Part shown: positions 15,001 to 22,405 of the stretch, in pieces | Numbering within the stretch: position 1 is the first letter of the stretch | Layout of the letters: every line of letters starts with the position of its first letter | DNA from: Chitinophaga agri | GTDB lineage: Bacteria > Bacteroidota > Bacteroidia > Chitinophagales > Chitinophagaceae | DNA: 64,000 nt | Assembly: GCF_010093065.1 (NCBI RefSeq) | Contig: NZ_CP048113.1 | Span: forward strand, 1,426,001-1,490,000 | Reading direction: 5' to 3' | The notes under the pieces: model-generated | Told to the model about the DNA's origin: nothing | The model's input: only the letters and a program-made list of their open reading frames with translations | The model's database searches: none | Program-made: the position numbers and the translations under genes

Positions 15001-16251
15001 ATCTATAAATGGAAAATGCACCTCGCCGGCAAACAGCACGACACGCGTATTATAAGTTGTCATGCCGGATAAGACTTTTGCCCCCTGCCCGTTATTACCA
15101 TCCCAATACACACTGTTGTTACCAACAGTAGCACTACCGGTCAGACGGCGATCCACGGCATCTGTATACACACCATTGCCGTTGATGTCTATATCAACGG
15201 CGTAATTAGCTGCGTAGGATGAGGTGAAAGTAATATTACCCCCTGCGGGATTCGTACCCGCCACTCCGGGTGTGCCTTCCACTCCGACAAAAGATACGAC
15301 TGTGGCAGTTATGACGGGGGGTGTGGTGAGTAGCCATGTAGAGCCCGACACACTATTGGCACTCGCAGGCAGGTCTGCGGCGGGTGCATTGAAGAAGATC
15401 TTGTGGGTGATATCTGTTTCTGTATCCGCAGTACGTGGATCCTTTAGTCTGAGACTGGCCAGATCATCCACGCTTTTATAGGTAGGGTCACCATCTGTGG
15501 TACGAAAGCCTTTATTGTTAGCCACAAAAGAAAAACCAAAACCCGCCTGGCCGTTATTATTAACAGTATAGATATAACCATCATTGGTCAGTACCCTGAG
15601 TATCGCGTTAAATGTTGCGTTAGCAGCACCCAGGTTGGCGGTAAAAATATTCGTATAGAGGCGACCAGGGATGAACGCCGTATTGGCACTGTTCCTAACG
15701 CTGACATCAAATGCTGCTATCATGGAAGAACTGGTCGGCTGTGTCCAGTTACCGGTAGATAATATCGCTGTTGGATTAGCAGCATTCGCTGCATTGGGTG
15801 GTACAAAATCTATTTCCCATATACCTGCCTGCCCGGCGGCAACAGTGACTATGCCTGGGTTATACCCTGTGGTGAGTGCGCCTACATTAGGTCCATTTAC
15901 CTCCTGAGTACGGTTACTGATACGCCCTACTGTCGTACTCGTACCTGTCGTATACGTGGCACCGTTAGGCGCGCGCAGAATTATCGTACCATTACCAATA
16001 CCCTGTGCACTGGACCCGACAAATATACGTTCACCTACATTCACGAATACCTTCACTGTTCCCGTTGTGGGGAACAGATTGTTCACACTTGTGGCAGACG
16101 CAGCGTTCAGATAAGCACGATATCCACCGCTCTGATTCAACTCCTTACTACCTTCTGCTCTCGCAGAAAAGCGCGTGACAACAACTGCTGCTAAAAGCAG
16201 ACACCAGATTTTTAACCCTCTGAGAAGGTTACGACAGTAAAGTTCTACCAT
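1..16251 (-). CDS. Giant secreted tandem-95 repeat adhesin, N-terminal part (runs off left edge)
   Basis: One open frame runs from the ATG at 16251 to the left edge, 5,417 codons with no stop in the parts I translated; the C-terminus lies outside. A TGA directly before the ATG fixes the start. Residues 1 to about 32 are a signal peptide (hydrophobic LLLAAVVV core, ARA before the likely cut). Then follow a unique N-terminal region to about 505, a DUF11-like domain (about 510-620, with NNGPNN), a PKD-like domain (about 664-754), five Ig-like units (about 755-1217), a second PKD-like domain, and from about 1306 onward some 43 cadherin-like units of 95 residues carrying [15 protein letters not shown] and TPN-NFNG motifs with paired cysteines (VCD...LCD). 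The family is named tandem-95 repeat protein. Secretion by the type IX system is usual for such Bacteroidota proteins, but its C-terminal signal would be off-window. Likely role: surface adhesion or matrix. Confidence 0.9.
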   Translation of the reverse strand, partial: MVELYCRNLLRGLKIWCLLLAAVVVTRFSARAEGSKELNQSGGYRAYLNAASATSVNNLFPTTGTVKVFVNVGERIFVGSSAQGIGNGTIILRAPNGATYTTGTSTTVGRISNRTQEVNGPNVGALTTGYNPGIVTVAAGQAGIWEIDFVPPNAANAANPTAILSTGNWTQPTSSSMIAAFDVSVRNSANTAFIPGRLYTNIFTANLGAANATFNAILRVLTNDGYIYTVNNNGQAGFGFSFVANNKGFRTTDGDPTYKSVDDLASLRLKDPRTADTETDITHKIFFNAPAADLPASANSVSGSTWLLTTPPVITATVVSFVGVEGTPGVAGTNPAGGNITFTSSYAANYAVDIDINGNGVYTDAVDRRLTGSATVGNNSVYWDGNNGQGAKVLSGMTTYNTRVVLFAGEVHFPFIDVENNPSGIIITRTNGTGAPNDVVYWDDSQLTVNGTASNPISTATTGISSTTNGHRFGSTAYSGTDFGNENGIDTWSYLTSVPVPVPLLIVLREADLEVVNINKSTTTLCQGGTVTYTTAVRNNGPNNVVGATYQFNFPANLTNVSVTSAATSGIATVTDGTTTATQYSATLSMNNASVVTFTITGTISTFPAGGSLSVTSAIMRPQDVTDPDATNPDAAVPTDPQLECDALPSGVGCNNIKTDVVAVSQTPTASNAGPAQTLCAATSTALAANTPTVGTGSWTQVSGPGTAVIANTSSPTTSVSSLVTGTYVFRWTISNGTCTPSVSDVSVTVQAALGGNTITAPATTTFCGAGDPAVINGTTPTGGSGTYTYQWQQSSDNVTYTNISGATSQAYDPPVTSTTTYFRRLITSGACTTASASNVVTITIQSAVTNNTITAPATTTFCSSGDAAVITGAAPAGGSGTFTYQWQSSTDNATYTNIAGATSQSYDPPAASATTYYRRQVTSSACSTPSTSNVVTITVQPSLTAGAIAASQEFCVSGDPVAFTQTTAPTGGSGTYTYQWQSSVTSAGSGFTDISGATAAAYDATVINQTTYYRRIARSGVCADAISNVLTVTVNASLTPGVVAGNQTFCASGDPAAFTQTTAPTGGNGTYTYQWQSSLTGTTTGFTDISGATAVTYDAPSLSQTTYFRRITRSATCADINSNVITVTVNPALSNNTIAAAQTICSGSTPATLTGSTPAGGNGVFTYQWEVSVGGGSFTVAPGTSNTQNYTAPAPLTQTTQYRRTITSDGCASSVSNVIQVTVNGTTTAANAGPDQGPLNATSATLSANVPATGTGSWTQVSGPNTATIVNPSSNTTSVTGLTAGIYTFRWTITNPPCAPSTDDVLIIINAAPVATNDVVTTNEDVAVNISILSNDTDADGTINPASVTIVNQPAHGTLSVAANGVVTYTPNLNYNGNDVFSYTVRDNLGTLSNTATVSVTITPVNDAPVAVDDDINLVEDMTITIPAPGVLGNDSDPDGDQLTAVLITSVTAGTLVLNGNGSLTYTPPVNYNGIATFTYRVCDGGGLCDTATVRLEVGNDNDAPVAVNDSYSVNEDTPLDVPASGVLSNDTDADNDVLSATLLTPPASGTLTLNPNGSFRYVPVANFNGVVSFAYSACDASGECSNATATITVNAVNDAPVANDDAYVTDEDKVVDVVVPGVLSNDTDADGDPLTVSIVTTPASGTVTLNPNGRLIYTPAPDFNGVVSFIYRACDNGTPQLCDTALVTITVRPVNDTPVVVNDDYALNEDTPLNISAPGLLANDTDADGNTLTASLVTNPAHGTVTVNGDGSFIYTPAPDYNGTDVFTYKACDGNGACDTGTVTLTINAVNDAPDAGDVSFSAREDIPLSINPPGLLGASRDREGGTLTAAIVTQPSNGTIAVNPNGSFTYTPNANYNGTDVFTFSVCDNGTPQLCDTATATITVAAENDAPVAGDDTYNASEDAPLTVAAPGLLANDTDVDGDPLTVTLLAGPVNGTVAINPNGSFTYIPKANYNGTDTYTYRVCDGKGGCDTGTVTINISAVNDAPVTGDISYTATEDVTLTVGAPGILFNDNDPDGDPLTASVVTLPAHGTLVLNSNGSFTYTPAPNFNGADTFYYRACDPSGACDTGSVVLTVLPVNDAPVATDDNYATNEETTLTITAPGVLGNDTDLDGDALTSSVLRNPLNGTLTLNSNGGFVYTPNRDFNGLDSFTYRACDGSGLCDTALAVITIAPVNDTPTVVNDVYTVAEDNTLTVAASGVLFNDSDKDGNTLTASLLTGPASGNLVLNPNGGFVYTPATNFNGIVTFTYLACDNGTPSLCDTGSVTINVTPVNDAPDGVDDTYTLEEDVPLTIATPGVLANDTDVDGNPLRVTGIFRQPAHGTVTINPNGSFTYTPARDYTGTDLFVYNVCDNNVPAACDTAVVRLTITNDNDAPVGTDDNYTTSEDVPLTVAAPGILFNDTDPDGDPLTITGAVLSPANGTVSINANGSFTYTPNADYRGLDSFTYRVCDNQGTCDTAVVRVVVVPVNDAPVTSSETYTTPEDVLLNVGVANGVLANDTDVDGDVLTATLLQAPANGNVILAADGSFVYTPRLDYNGTDFFTYNVCDPAGSCVADTAYITITPVNDTVIARNDILNGDEDVVINGDVSQNDNDADGDPLTFTLITQPARGTITFNSNGTFTYTPTLDSTGLDSALYRVCDPSGACDTARIYFNVGDENDPPVANPDFYTVNEDEELYVAPPGVLGNDTDPDPGTQLNAALLTGPANGVVTIWPDGSFSYRPNLNFNGTDQFIYNACDANGACDTSIVFINILPVNDRPVAVNDSVSTNEDVNLTGNVLLNDSDLEGNNLTASLVEGPSSGTLILNADGTFSYTPGENFNGTDMFWYQICDDGTIPLCDTATVFITVNPVNDAPQTGNDNYAVAEDNVLNVAAAGVLSNDFDADGEVLVSTLVSPTSGSLTLNSDGSFIYRPNPNFNGVDSFTYNACDLSGACSPGKVTITVTPVNDAPIAVNDFFARSEDTVLTFPPSVILANDIDVDGDILTGRPIGTLNNGSYVSNPDGTYTYTPAPNFNGLDSIQYEVCDGMGLCDTGLIILNITPANDPPVALPDTYEVSEDVTLQVPATAGVLKNDTDPDGDVLVSTVEYPASGTLTLNSDGSFNYRPNLNFNGLDSFTYRACDLGGLCGTANVVIRVTPVNDPPIAVNDYFLRTEDTVITFPTSVILANDIDVDGDVLTGRPIGTLTKGTVIANPDGTYTYIPNANFNGLDSIQYQVCDPSGACDTGVVVVELTPVNDKPVAQDDVFSVDEDGSLTVAPPGVLGNDTDVDGDPLAVSVLTNPAHGTLTLNRDGSFSYTPVANYNGPDSLLYSVCDPSGSCDTGIVRFNVAAVPDPPVAGNDNYTTDEDVQLTVPAPGVLINDTDPDGAPLVTSLETAPANGTVIVNYDGSFVYTPNADFNGTDRFTYLVCDTLGADQCTSGTVTINVLPVNDAPVGNIDIYNFNEDSTITLGTPGVLSNDINIDGDQLTSTIVTAALHGQLQLNRNGGFTYVPNRDYNGRDSAIYNVCDPLGACDTAKILFIINPVNDRPVAVDDQFTRREDTVITFTAQVALINDYDPDGDALQGRPIGTPLNGSYTTNPDGTYTYRPNPNFNGLDSVQYEVCDPYGACDTGYIRLTITPVNDTPVALPDSYQTDEDILLSVAAPGLLINDSDVDGDPLSVAIQTPAAHGRVTLNSDRSFTYVPDPGYNGIDTFIYRACDPGGLCDTALVTILVNSVNDAPVALDNVYAMPEDSLMTGNVLDNDTDPDGDPLTATLISTTTNGTLVFNANGTFTYTPNPGYNGPDGAVYSACDPSGACDTALLSFIVTPVNDAPVAVDDNVTVTEDVPATGNVLTNDTDVEGNALTASLVTAPVNGTVVLNADGSFTYTPNANFNGLDSLVYQVCDNGTPSLCDSGVVRFTVNAVNDAPVAVDDDVTVTEDVPATGNVLTNDTDVEGNALTASLVTAPVNGTVVLNADGSFIYTPNANFNGLDSLVYEVCDNGVPSLCDSGVVRFTVNAVNDAPVAVDDNVTVTEDVPATGNVLTNDTDVEGNTLTASLVTAPVNGTVVLNADGSFTYTPNANFNGLDSLVYQVCDNGTPSLCDSGVVRFTVNAVNDAPVAVDDDVTVTEDVAATGNVLTNDTDPEGNSLTASLVTVPVNGTVVLNADGSFTYTPNANFNGLDSLVYQVCDNGTPSLCDSGVVRFTVNAVNDAPVAVDDDVTVTEDVPVTGNVLTNDTDVEGNTLTASLVTAPVNGTVVLNADGSFTYTPNANFNGQDSLVYQVCDNGVPSLCDSGVVRFTVNAVNDAPIAVDDDVTVTEDVLATGNVLTNDTDVEGNALTASLVTAPVNGTVVLNADGSFTYTPNANFNGQDSLVYQVCDNGVPSLCDSGIVRFTVNAVNDAPVAVDDEVTVTEDVLATGNVLTNDTDVEGNALTASLVTAPVNGTVVLNADGSFTYTPNANFNGQDSLVYQVCDNGVPSLCDSGVVRFTVNAVNDAPVAVDDDVTVTEDVAATGNVLTNDTDVEGNALTASLVTAPVNGTVVLNADGSFTYTPNANFNGQDSLVYQVCDNGVPSLCDSGIVRFTVNAVNDAPVAVDDDVTVTEDVAATGNVLTNDTDVEGNALTASLVTAPVNGTVVLNADGSFTYTPNANFNGQDSLVYEVCDNGVPSLCDSGVVRFTVNAVNDAPVAVDDDVTVTEDVAATGNVLTNDTDPEGNSLTASLVTVPVNGTVVLNADGSFTYTPNANFNGLDSLVYQVCDNGTPSLCDSGVVRFTVNAVNDAPVAVDDDVTVTEDVAATGNVLTNDTDVEGNALTASLVTAPVNGTVVLNADGSFTYTPNANFNGQDSLVYEVCDNGVPSLCDSGVVRFTVNAVNDAPVAVDDDVTVTEDVAATGNVLTNDTDPEGNSLTASLVTVPVNGTVVLNADGSFTYTPNANFNGLDSLVYQVCDNGTPSLCDSGVVRFTVNAVNDTPVAVDDDVTVIEDVAATGNVVTNDTDVEGNTLTASLVTAPVNGTVVLNADGSFTYTPNANFNGMDSLVYQVCDNGVPSLCDSGVVRFTVNAVNDTPVAVDDDVTVTEDVAATGNVLTNDTDVEGNALTASLVTAPVNGTVVLNADGSFTYTPNANFNGLDSLVYQVCDNGTPSLCDSGVVRFTVNAVNDAPVAVDDDVTVTEDVAATGNVLTNDTDVEGNALAASLVTAPVNGTVVLNADGSFTYTPNGNFNGLDSLVYQVCDNGTPSLCDSGVVRFTVNAVNDAPVAVDDDVTVTEDVAATGNVLTNDTDVEGNALTASLVTAPVNGTVVLNADGSFTYTPNANFNGLDSLVYQVCDNGTPSLCDSGVVRFTVNAVNDAPVAVDDDVTVTEDVPATGNVLTNDTDVEGNALTASLVTAPVNGTVVLNADGSFIYTPNANFNGLDSLVYEVCDNGVPSLCDS
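1439..2496 (-). repeat. Identical 488-bp direct repeat, offset 570 bp
   Basis: Positions 1439-1926 and 2009-2496 match base for base by line-to-line comparison. The offset is two 285-bp units. The first mismatches are at about 1438 versus 2008 on the left and 1927 versus 2497 on the right. The block includes one rare-subtype unit, so a two-unit block was probably duplicated or converted. Confidence 0.85.
4276..4599 (-). repeat. Segment identical to window positions 1-324, offset 4,275 bp
   Basis: Positions 1-324 and 4276-4599 are identical by eye, and the identity is cut on the left only by the window edge. The offset is exactly 15 units of 285 bp. It breaks at 325 (A) versus 4600 (G). This could be a higher-order repeat, a conversion tract or an assembly artefact. 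Confidence 0.85.
4816..12330 (-). repeat. Diverged tandem-95 units (about 26)
   Basis: The VNDAPV-type signature recurs roughly every 285-295 bp (near 5087, 5370, 5665, 5965, 6250, 6530, 6820 and on to 12030 and 12310). Unit sequences here are clearly diverged at DNA level, unlike the array to the left. The change at about 4815 is abrupt. Confidence 0.85.
12600..13990 (-). repeat. Five Ig-like units in the adhesin
   Basis: About 93 residues each, with recurring motifs: FC near the unit start, [18 protein letters not shown], ISGAT, and TYYRR before a conserved Cys and SNVVTVT ending. They are flanked on each side by a PKD-like domain (about 14260-13990 and 12600-12340) with SWTQVSGP and FRWTI motifs. 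This layout is common in Bacteroidota surface proteins. Confidence 0.75.
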
Positions 16252-16891
16252 TCAAAATGGAATAGGTGATATATGACGTTTGATTGTTCACAACATGGAA
16301 TAGTCACACTGCACGATAGATCGTACTGCACAATGCTTATGTAAGCTGTACTCTGAAGCGGAAGTGGGTTATGAAAAATAGGCTCTTACAGGATACTCCT
16401 GTTAAAAGTAAAACTCTCTGGTAAGGCGGTGGTTATGAAGAAAAGTACTTATAAAAAGAAAGAAAATTTTTTAAGGGACTGCGATAGTCGGTTACAATAA
16501 CAATGACATCTTTCTTCAATAGACAATTCAAATATATGTTAAAAGAATTAAAAAATCCAAATCGGATAATTGATCTTCTATTCTCAAATAAAATAAATTA
16601 TTATCATGATAAAAAACGTGCATGACAGTATGTAATGCTTTTCTTACAGCCTGAACAAGTGAAGACGTAGGTTGGTAACAGTGATAGGTAAGTTCAGCTC
16701 AAGTGCATCAGGCAGGCAGGCTAAACCGTATAGTTTCAAAAAACATCACATCCATTTCGAATGAAATTGCCGTAATTGTGTTATCAATCAATATTAATGC
16801 ATCTGTACTTGAAAGGCTCCTCCTGTCAAACAGGATAGCTGTCGCGACAGAGAATTTACAAAGAAAACGTAATTTGCAGCCAAATAATTTT
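16252..16891. other. 640-bp AT-rich divergent intergenic region
   Basis: Separates the divergent adhesin and response-regulator genes, so it should hold both promoters. I see no clear TTTG/TAnnTTTG match or sigma-54 site. Visible dyads are ACGATAGATCGT (16313-16324), flanked by two ACTGCAC copies, and the perfect palindrome TTATCATGATAA (16601-16612) in a very AT-rich stretch. Confidence 0.5.
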
Positions 16892-18235
16892 ATGCCCGGA
16901 ACTGTCCTAATAATAGATGATGAAGAGAAGCTGCGCAGCCTGATGAAAAGGATTATCGCACTGGAAGGTTTTAACGTACTCGAAGCCGGTAATATCAAAA
17001 GTGCCCAGAAAGTAATCGACAAAGAAGAAATAGACGTAATACTCTGTGATGTAAAATTGCCTGATGGCAGTGGTGTAGACTATGCCAGAACCATCAAGGA
17101 AAAACATCCATCTGTGGAGGTTATTCTCCTGACTGCCTACGGTAATATTCCCGATGGTGTACAGGCGATCAAAAACGGAGCCTTCGACTACCTCACCAAA
17201 GGCGATGATAACAACCGCATCATCCCGCTGCTCAACAGGGCTTTGGAAAAAGTGGAACTGCAGAAACGCATCGAGAAGCTGGAAAGCCAGGTCGGTAAAA
17301 AATACAGTTTTGACACTATCCTTGGTAGTTCCCGTGCAATCCGGGACGCGATAGAACAGGCCAGTAAAGTGGCTCCCGCCGACACCACGGTGCTGCTGCT
17401 GGGAGAAACCGGTACGGGAAAGGAAGTCTTCGCGCAAGCCATTCACAATCACAGCAAACGTATAGGGAAACCTTTCGTCGCGCTTAACTGTAGTGCCTTT
17501 AGCCGTGAACTGCTGGAAAGTGAATTATTTGGCTATAAAGCAGGCGCTTTTACGAACGCCAACAGGGATAAGAAAGGATTGATCGAAGAGGCCAATACGG
17601 GTACTATCTTCCTGGACGAGATCGGGGAAATGCCACTGGACCTGCAAAGTAAACTACTCCGGGTACTGGAAACCGGTGAGTTTATTAAAGTAGGTGATAC
17701 CAAACCCACAAAGGTGAACGTCAGGATCATCGCAGCAACCAACAGAGATCTGAAGGCGGAGTCAGAAAAAGGCCATTTCCGTGAAGACCTCTACTACCGG
17801 TTGAATGTTTTCGCCATCACCCTCCCTCCCCTCAGGGAAAGGAAAAAGGATATCCCTTTGCTGGCGGAATTTTTCGTCGGTATCTTCTCTGCCAAAATCA
17901 ATCAGCGTAAGCAGAAAATAACGCCTGCTTTCACGGAGAAACTACAACTGCATGAATGGAAAGGTAACATCCGTGAACTGAAGAACGTGCTGGAAAGAGC
18001 CGTGATCATGGCCGGCGGTCAAGACCTGTCTGTTGAACATCTGCCGCTGGACCTCCAGGTGGCCGATAAGTCTAACACTTCCCTATCCGCGTTCGATCTT
18101 GCCAGCGTAGAAAAGCTTCACATTATCAGAGTCTTGCATCACACCAAAAATAATAAGACAGAAGCTGCCCGACTCCTTAATATTGGTTTGGCGACGTTGT
18201 ACAGGAAGATCGAAGAATACGGGTTGAATAATTAG
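16892..18235 (+). CDS. NtrC-family sigma-54-dependent response regulator
   Basis: 447 aa. It has a receiver domain (1-115; acidic pair near D9-D10, likely phospho-acceptor D53 in LCDVKLPDG, then a T, and K103), a sigma-54-interacting AAA+ domain (about 143-370; Walker A GETGTGKE at 171-178, Walker B FLDEIGEM at 240-247, R-finger region), and a C-terminal Fis-type helix-turn-helix (EAARLLNIGLATLYRKI). The loop that contacts sigma-54 reads GAFTNA (218-223) instead of GAFTGA. The ATG at 16892 was chosen because it starts directly at the receiver domain; an upstream GTG at 16703 would add 63 residues unlike the family. No KdpE exists in the kdp operon that follows, and sigma-54-like elements precede kdp and the porin, so I infer that this is the Kdp response regulator. 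Confidence 0.93.
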   Translation: MPGTVLIIDDEEKLRSLMKRIIALEGFNVLEAGNIKSAQKVIDKEEIDVILCDVKLPDGSGVDYARTIKEKHPSVEVILLTAYGNIPDGVQAIKNGAFDYLTKGDDNNRIIPLLNRALEKVELQKRIEKLESQVGKKYSFDTILGSSRAIRDAIEQASKVAPADTTVLLLGETGTGKEVFAQAIHNHSKRIGKPFVALNCSAFSRELLESELFGYKAGAFTNANRDKKGLIEEANTGTIFLDEIGEMPLDLQSKLLRVLETGEFIKVGDTKPTKVNVRIIAATNRDLKAESEKGHFREDLYYRLNVFAITLPPLRERKKDIPLLAEFFVGIFSAKINQRKQKITPAFTEKLQLHEWKGNIRELKNVLERAVIMAGGQDLSVEHLPLDLQVADKSNTSLSAFDLASVEKLHIIRVLHHTKNNKTEAARLLNIGLATLYRKIEEYGLNN

Positions 18236-18308
18236 GGAGTAGGAATTGATCCCAATTATCTCCCATTATAGAGCAACATCATCTATTAATTGTATTACCA
18301 AATAATAA

Positions 18309-18340
18309 GGGCGCTTCGACGTTGAAGCGCCCTCTTCATA
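18309..18340. terminator. Hairpin between convergent genes
   Basis: Perfect 9-bp stem GGGCGCTTC / GAAGCGCCC with a 6-nt loop (18309-18332). On the minus strand it is followed by a U-rich run (TTATTATTT), which suits the Ohr gene; the plus-strand tail is weaker (TCTTCAT). Confidence 0.7.
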
Positions 18341-18411
18341 AAGAAATATCAGATCCATCCTACATAACTCATCTTGGCTGCATTTCATTCCTAATTCCTA
18401 ATTCCAATTTA

Positions 18412-18858
18412 CTATGCCAGTCTGATGGTGACATCGATATTACCCCGGGTTGCCTTTGAATAGGGACATGTCTGATGTGCCATCTCCAGCAATGCTTTGG
18501 CGGTTTGTTCATCCAGCCCAGGCAGACTCACCTTCAGCCTTGCCTGCAACTGGTAGCCATTATCGTTTGTACCAAGGTCTACTTCTGCATTTACAGCTGT
18601 ATCCGCAGGCACCCTGATATTTAGCACCTGTCCTGCCTTACCGATCGCTCCTATAAAACAGGCTGACCATCCTGCGGCAAACAATTGTTCAGGGTTCGTG
18701 CCGCTGCCAGGAAAACCCGGAGGTGTTAGTGTAATATCCAGTTTTCCATCATCACTACGGGATTCTCCGTTCCTTCCGCCAGTAGTCATTGTTTTGCCAG
18801 TATATAGCACTTTCTCAACTGGTACGATACCTTCTACTGCTACATGTTTGTTTTCCAT
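18412..18858 (-). CDS. ohr: Ohr/OsmC-family organic hydroperoxide reductase
   Basis: 148 aa, the usual size for Ohr. The two reactive cysteines are C67 (in GWSACFIGAI) and C131 (in HQTCPYSKATRGN), and the supporting Arg (R29 in TGGRNG) and Glu (E57 in TNPEQLF) are present. Together these favour Ohr over OsmC. The family reduces organic and lipid peroxides in the cytoplasm using dihydrolipoyl thiols. The gene starts 55 bp downstream of the DUF1223 gene on the same strand and is probably co-transcribed with it. I saw no OhrR-type regulator nearby. Confidence 0.93.
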   Translation of the reverse strand: MENKHVAVEGIVPVEKVLYTGKTMTTGGRNGESRSDDGKLDITLTPPGFPGSGTNPEQLFAAGWSACFIGAIGKAGQVLNIRVPADTAVNAEVDLGTNDNGYQLQARLKVSLPGLDEQTAKALLEMAHQTCPYSKATRGNIDVTIRLA

Positions 18859-18913
18859 CTTTTTGACATTTATGTTTTATGCTATTATAGATTGTTATAA
18901 ATTATGTGGTTAA

Positions 18914-19702
18914 TTATTTCGTATGAAAACCAACCTTTGCTGCCGCACTGATATGCCCGTTGTTACTGTTCTGTAAAAAGCCTACCAGCTCCCAGCCTTC
19001 GGGATTGAAATCAGCCGGCAGATCAAGTGTTACGTCACTATTACTATCTGCTTTTACAGGGATTTCTTTCAGTACCCTTACGATCTGTACGTGAGACAGT
19101 TTTCGGCCTGAATTCTCCCCTGCTCTCACATTACTTTCACCATGTTTCTGAACAAGCGTCAGCACCAGGTTTGTATTCTTTTTGAGATTGGTTTCCTGGT
19201 GACTGATACGTAAATGATTCCCATCTTTTACACTTTGCAAAGTGAGGACGGCAGCAGGTGTTTTATTAAGTGCTGCTGCGATACCACCTATCACCGAGCT
19301 TTCGTCAGAACCAATGCATTCGGTATCTCCGTTGATGATCAGTTGTGGTGTATAAACAGAAGAGAGACTCATCCAGGAAGCATAGGTTCCCTGTCTGTCA
19401 GAATATGCGTGGTCGCTGAATGTATCTTTCCAGCCCAAACGATCCCAGTAGTCTACATGATAAGCCAGGATATAAATATTTTCATTCTCGTTACCTTTTT
19501 CTATTCTGCCAACTAAATCATCCGCTGCCGGGCAACTGGAACAACCCTCTGACGTAAAAAGTTCCACCACAGCAAATCCTTTACTCTCCGTTGTCTGCAT
19601 ATGCTTAATCGCTTTGTCATTCTGCATGTTGCAAAAGGCGACCATACCGACACACATTGCGATAAGTCCTGCGCTGATAAAAAACAAGCCCATTGATCTC
19701 AT
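18914..19702 (-). CDS. DUF1223 thioredoxin-like protein, membrane-anchored
   Basis: 262 aa from the ATG at 19702; a longer TTG-initiated frame to 19822 is not credible. The N-terminal hydrophobic stretch (about 5-24) is a signal anchor or signal peptide, so the protein is probably periplasmic. The DUF1223 signature follows: VVELFTSEGCSSCPAADD with the CxxC pair C54/C57, HVDYWDRLGWKD, and YTPQLIINGD. The fold is thioredoxin-like; the biochemical role is not established. It is paired with ohr, which fits a redox or peroxide-stress function (inference). It is transcribed divergently from the kdp operon across a 331-bp gap that holds the kdp palindrome and promoter. Confidence 0.88.
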   Translation of the reverse strand: MRSMGLFFISAGLIAMCVGMVAFCNMQNDKAIKHMQTTESKGFAVVELFTSEGCSSCPAADDLVGRIEKGNENENIYILAYHVDYWDRLGWKDTFSDHAYSDRQGTYASWMSLSSVYTPQLIINGDTECIGSDESSVIGGIAAALNKTPAAVLTLQSVKDGNHLRISHQETNLKKNTNLVLTLVQKHGESNVRAGENSGRKLSHVQIVRVLKEIPVKADSNSDVTLDLPADFNPEGWELVGFLQNSNNGHISAAAKVGFHTK

Positions 19703-19864
19703 AATTGATGCTTTTAATGCTGTTAGTTGTATGATTGATTTACAATACAAATGGACACCAAAAGCCAGAGAAAGAGAAGTGCGAAGAGTCAAGTCGGGCA
19801 AATCACCCCTTGAACCGGACAACTGACGCGATGAAAATTACCTACCCCAATTACATACCCCAAA

Positions 19865-19903
19865 TTGATAAAAGCCTCTCTCAAAATGAGAGGGTTTTAT
19901 CAA
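19865..19903 (+). promoter_or_regulatory. Palindromic upstream element of the kdp operon
   Basis: Inverted repeat with 16-bp arms, one mismatch and a 7-nt centre: TTGATAAAAGCCTCTC at left, GAGAGGGTTTTATCAA at right. It sits about 90 bp upstream of the sigma-54-like promoter, a typical distance for an NtrC-type activator site. The core 19876-19899 matches 31948-31971, upstream of the porin, at 20 of 24 bases. No plus-strand gene ends here, so it is unlikely to be a terminator. Confidence 0.65.
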
Positions 19904-19992
19904 TGGTACAGCTATCAGTAAAAGAATACGTCAGCTTATAAATCATTACTAATAAAATAGTTACAGAAGCCAAGAGTCGGTTTACCGGGAAC

Positions 19993-20008
19993 GGGCATGC
20001 CATTCGCC
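19993..20008 (+). promoter_or_regulatory. Sigma-54-type promoter of the kdp operon
   Basis: GGGCATGCCATTCGCC: GG and GC are separated by exactly 10 nt, as required for the -24/-12 elements, with CA after GG. The main departure from the consensus is C instead of T directly before GC. Predicted start of transcription is about 20019, 15 nt before the first gene of the operon. Confidence 0.65.
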
Positions 20009-20033
20009 TTATTCCTGCCGTAAATCATTTTTT

Positions 20034-20393
20034 ATGAACCAATATGAAGCCGCCGCTCAGATAGCGGATGAAATACCAGAAATACAAAAGCAAATTGTGT
20101 GTGCTCCGGTTTTTGGAAGTGCCTATCTCTCTGTAAAAGTATTGGCTAGCTACACGGCGAAGATGTTACAGCAGCATCAGCTGCGTCAGGTGCAACGTTG
20201 TATGCTGCTGGCGGAGAAGATCTACAACCGTGGTAACCAGCTGGTGAAGACGGCGATCGAGAATGTTTTCATTTTCTCCTTCTCAAGCTTCAGAATGTCC
20301 TGCACCCATCAGGAATGGCTGGAAATACAGCGTGTAATGCCCGCTGTACTCTTTTCGCTCTACATCCAGCAGGTATTAAAACCTGGCGTATAA
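20034..20393 (+). CDS. Small hypothetical protein, first gene of the kdp operon
   Basis: 119 aa; I do not recognise a named family. It has no signal peptide and reads as mostly alpha-helical (EAAAQIADEIPEIQKQI, then VQRCMLLAEKIYNRGNQLVKTAIENVFIF) with a short hydrophobic C-terminal part (MPAVLFSLYIQQVL). It starts 15 nt after the predicted sigma-54 transcription start and lies directly before the small membrane peptide and kdpF, so it should be the first gene expressed when potassium uptake is induced. A regulatory or adaptor role in Kdp is inferred from position only. Confidence 0.8.
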   Translation: MNQYEAAAQIADEIPEIQKQIVCAPVFGSAYLSVKVLASYTAKMLQQHQLRQVQRCMLLAEKIYNRGNQLVKTAIENVFIFSFSSFRMSCTHQEWLEIQRVMPAVLFSLYIQQVLKPGV

Positions 20394-20421
20394 CTTATAA
20401 CCGTCAATAAAACACATTCAT

Positions 20422-20505
20422 ATGCCTACCGCAATTTACCTGCTCATTATGCTGGTATGTTTTTATCTCTTCTACAAAACACTCGATTTCTTTGAAAATA
20501 TATAA
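20422..20505 (+). CDS. 27-aa predicted membrane peptide in the kdp operon
   Basis: ATG at 20422 to TAA at 20503-20505. The sequence is almost entirely one hydrophobic helix (IYLLIMLVCFYLFY) with a short polar end (KTLDFFENI). It sits 28 bp after the leader gene and 10 bp before kdpF. It resembles KdpF in size and layout but lacks the LLKPEKF-type ending. It may be a second KdpF-like subunit or an unrelated small protein; no homology search was possible. Confidence 0.5.
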   Translation: MPTAIYLLIMLVCFYLFYKTLDFFENI

Positions 20506-20515
20506 CTGACTAGCC

Positions 20516-20596
20516 ATGATGACATTACTGCTGATAATATCCATCCTAGTATTTATTTACCTGGTGTATGTTCTCCTTAAACCTGAAAAATTCTGA
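20516..20596 (+). CDS. kdpF: KdpF, small stabilising subunit of the K+-transporting ATPase
   Basis: 26 aa, starting with two adjacent ATGs (20516 and 20519). It is a single transmembrane helix (LLLIISILVFIYLVYVLL) ending in KPEKF, the typical KdpF C-terminus. In known systems KdpF binds KdpA and stabilises the KdpABC complex in the inner membrane. It lies 19 bp before kdpA. Confidence 0.88.
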   Translation: MMTLLLIISILVFIYLVYVLLKPEKF

Positions 20597-20615
20597 TATC
20601 AAACCGTTTTAATCA

Positions 20616-22337
20616 ATGAAAAGCGAAATAATAGGTATCCTCTTCACCTTTATCTTAACGCTGGTGATCGCATTCCCACTCGGAAAATACATAGCAAAAG
20701 TTTTCCAGGGCGAGCGCACCATCACCGACTTCCTGCATCCTGCTGAACGCTTCATTTACCGGATCTGTGGTATTGATCCGCACCAGGAAATGAACTGGAA
20801 GCAGCACATGGCCGCCATGTTATCCATTAACCTGGTATGGCTGATATATGCCTTCTTTATCCTGTTGTTTCAGTCTCATCTCCCGCTCAATCCGGATGGT
20901 AATCCGGATATGACACCAGATCTGGCTTTCAATACTGCCATCAGTTTCCTCGTAAACTGTAACCTGCAGCACTATTCTGGTGAAACCGGTGTCACTTACC
21001 TTACACAGCTGATCGTGATCACCTTCCTGCAGTTCGTATCTGCTGCCACAGGCGTAGCCGCTGTAGCGGTATTGTTCCGGGCTTTTGCAGAAAAGACGAC
21101 CGAGAAACTGGGTAACTTCTTCGTATTCTTCACCAAAACGATCACCCGTATATTGCTGCCGCTGAGTATTGTCATGGCAATTATCCTGGCATTCAACGGC
21201 ACGCCCGCCAGCTTCGACGGTAAAGACAGCATCGTTACCCTTCAGGGCGATTCTGTACAGGTTTCCAGAGGTCCCGCTGCAGGTATGATCGCTATCAAAC
21301 ACCTTGGTACAAATGGTGGTGGATGGTTCGGCACTAACTCCACACATCCACTGGAGAACCCGAATTACCTGACCAACATCGTTGAGATCACTGCACAGGT
21401 CATCCTGCCAATGGCACTCGTTTTTGCATTCGGTTGCTTCATCCGCAGACGAAAACTGGGTTATGTCATCTTCGGTGTGATGACAGTTGGCATGCTAACG
21501 CTCATGATCCCGAACATGCTCTCTGAAATGGGTGGGAACCCGATGCTGCATCAGCTCGGACTGAAAGACATCACTGCCATGGAAGGCAAGGAAATACGCA
21601 TAGGAGTACCCGCTTCCGCTTACTGGCAGGTAATGACGACTATTATTTCCACTGGTTCTGTGAACTCCATGCATGACAGCGCTATGCCTTTATCAGGCGC
21701 TATGCAGATGCTGGGTATGATGACCAACTGCTTTTATGGTGGTAAGGGTGTAGGTTTGCTTAACTACTTTATCTTCCTGATAATCGCGGTATTTATCTCC
21801 GGACTGATGGTCGGCCGTACACCTGAATTTATGGGTCGTAAGGTAGAAGCAAGAGAAATGAAGATCGCCGCTATCATCGCGTTATTCCATCCATTCCTGG
21901 TACTGGTGGGAACAGCGCTGTCAGCTTACTTCGCAGCGCATCACCCACAACTGGCATGGTCCGTACAACCGGCTAACTGGTTCAACAATCCATCTAATCA
22001 CGGCTTCTCAGAGATGCTGTATGAATATACTTCTTCCTCCGCCAATAACGGCTCCGGCTTTGAAGGTCTATCAGACAACAATGTCTTCTGGAATATCACC
22101 ACCGGTATTGTCATGATACTGGGTCGTTTTATTCCTATCATAGGACCAGTAGCGATTGCTGGCATACTGGCCAGGAAGAAATATATCCCTGAGTCCGCGG
22201 GTACTTTGCAGACAGACACGACCACCTTCGGTATCATGACCTATGCAGTGATCATGATCATCGCAGCACTGGCATTCTTCCCTGCATTGACCCTGGGACC
22301 AATCGCAGAGTATTTCACGAAGTACCAGGTCTTCTAG
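20616..22337 (+). CDS. kdpA: Potassium-transporting ATPase subunit A (KdpA)
   Basis: 573 aa, the usual length is 555-575. Polytopic inner-membrane protein of the potassium channel superfamily that forms the K+-selective pore of KdpFABC. Family signatures: a first filter segment VNCNLQHYSGE (from V113), LGTNGGGWFGTNSTHPLENPN, NSMHDSAMPL, and SANNGSGFEGL near the end. The first filter segment has Cys (C115) where the enterobacterial protein has Thr. The gene lies 19 bp after kdpF and 68 bp before kdpB, in the classical order. Confidence 0.98.
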   Translation: MKSEIIGILFTFILTLVIAFPLGKYIAKVFQGERTITDFLHPAERFIYRICGIDPHQEMNWKQHMAAMLSINLVWLIYAFFILLFQSHLPLNPDGNPDMTPDLAFNTAISFLVNCNLQHYSGETGVTYLTQLIVITFLQFVSAATGVAAVAVLFRAFAEKTTEKLGNFFVFFTKTITRILLPLSIVMAIILAFNGTPASFDGKDSIVTLQGDSVQVSRGPAAGMIAIKHLGTNGGGWFGTNSTHPLENPNYLTNIVEITAQVILPMALVFAFGCFIRRRKLGYVIFGVMTVGMLTLMIPNMLSEMGGNPMLHQLGLKDITAMEGKEIRIGVPASAYWQVMTTIISTGSVNSMHDSAMPLSGAMQMLGMMTNCFYGGKGVGLLNYFIFLIIAVFISGLMVGRTPEFMGRKVEAREMKIAAIIALFHPFLVLVGTALSAYFAAHHPQLAWSVQPANWFNNPSNHGFSEMLYEYTSSSANNGSGFEGLSDNNVFWNITTGIVMILGRFIPIIGPVAIAGILARKKYIPESAGTLQTDTTTFGIMTYAVIMIIAALAFFPALTLGPIAEYFTKYQVF

Positions 22338-22405
22338 TTATAACACTATTGAGATTGAAAATGCGTATCCTATGCAAACCTTGTTTCGCAAAACTTTGAA
22401 TTAAT

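Noticed and set aside
16703..16891. N-terminal extension of the NtrC-type regulator from a GTG
   Set aside because: The extra 63 residues do not resemble the family; the ATG at 16892 sits exactly at the receiver domain.
16907..17452. Long minus-strand open frame opposite the response regulator
   Set aside because: Shadow frame of a strongly recognised gene; no domain or start signal.
19703..19822. N-terminal extension of the DUF1223 protein
   Set aside because: Depends on a TTG start and places a non-signal segment ahead of a good signal peptide.
19865..19903. Terminator at the kdp palindrome
   Set aside because: No gene ends here; the genes on both sides start outward from this gap.
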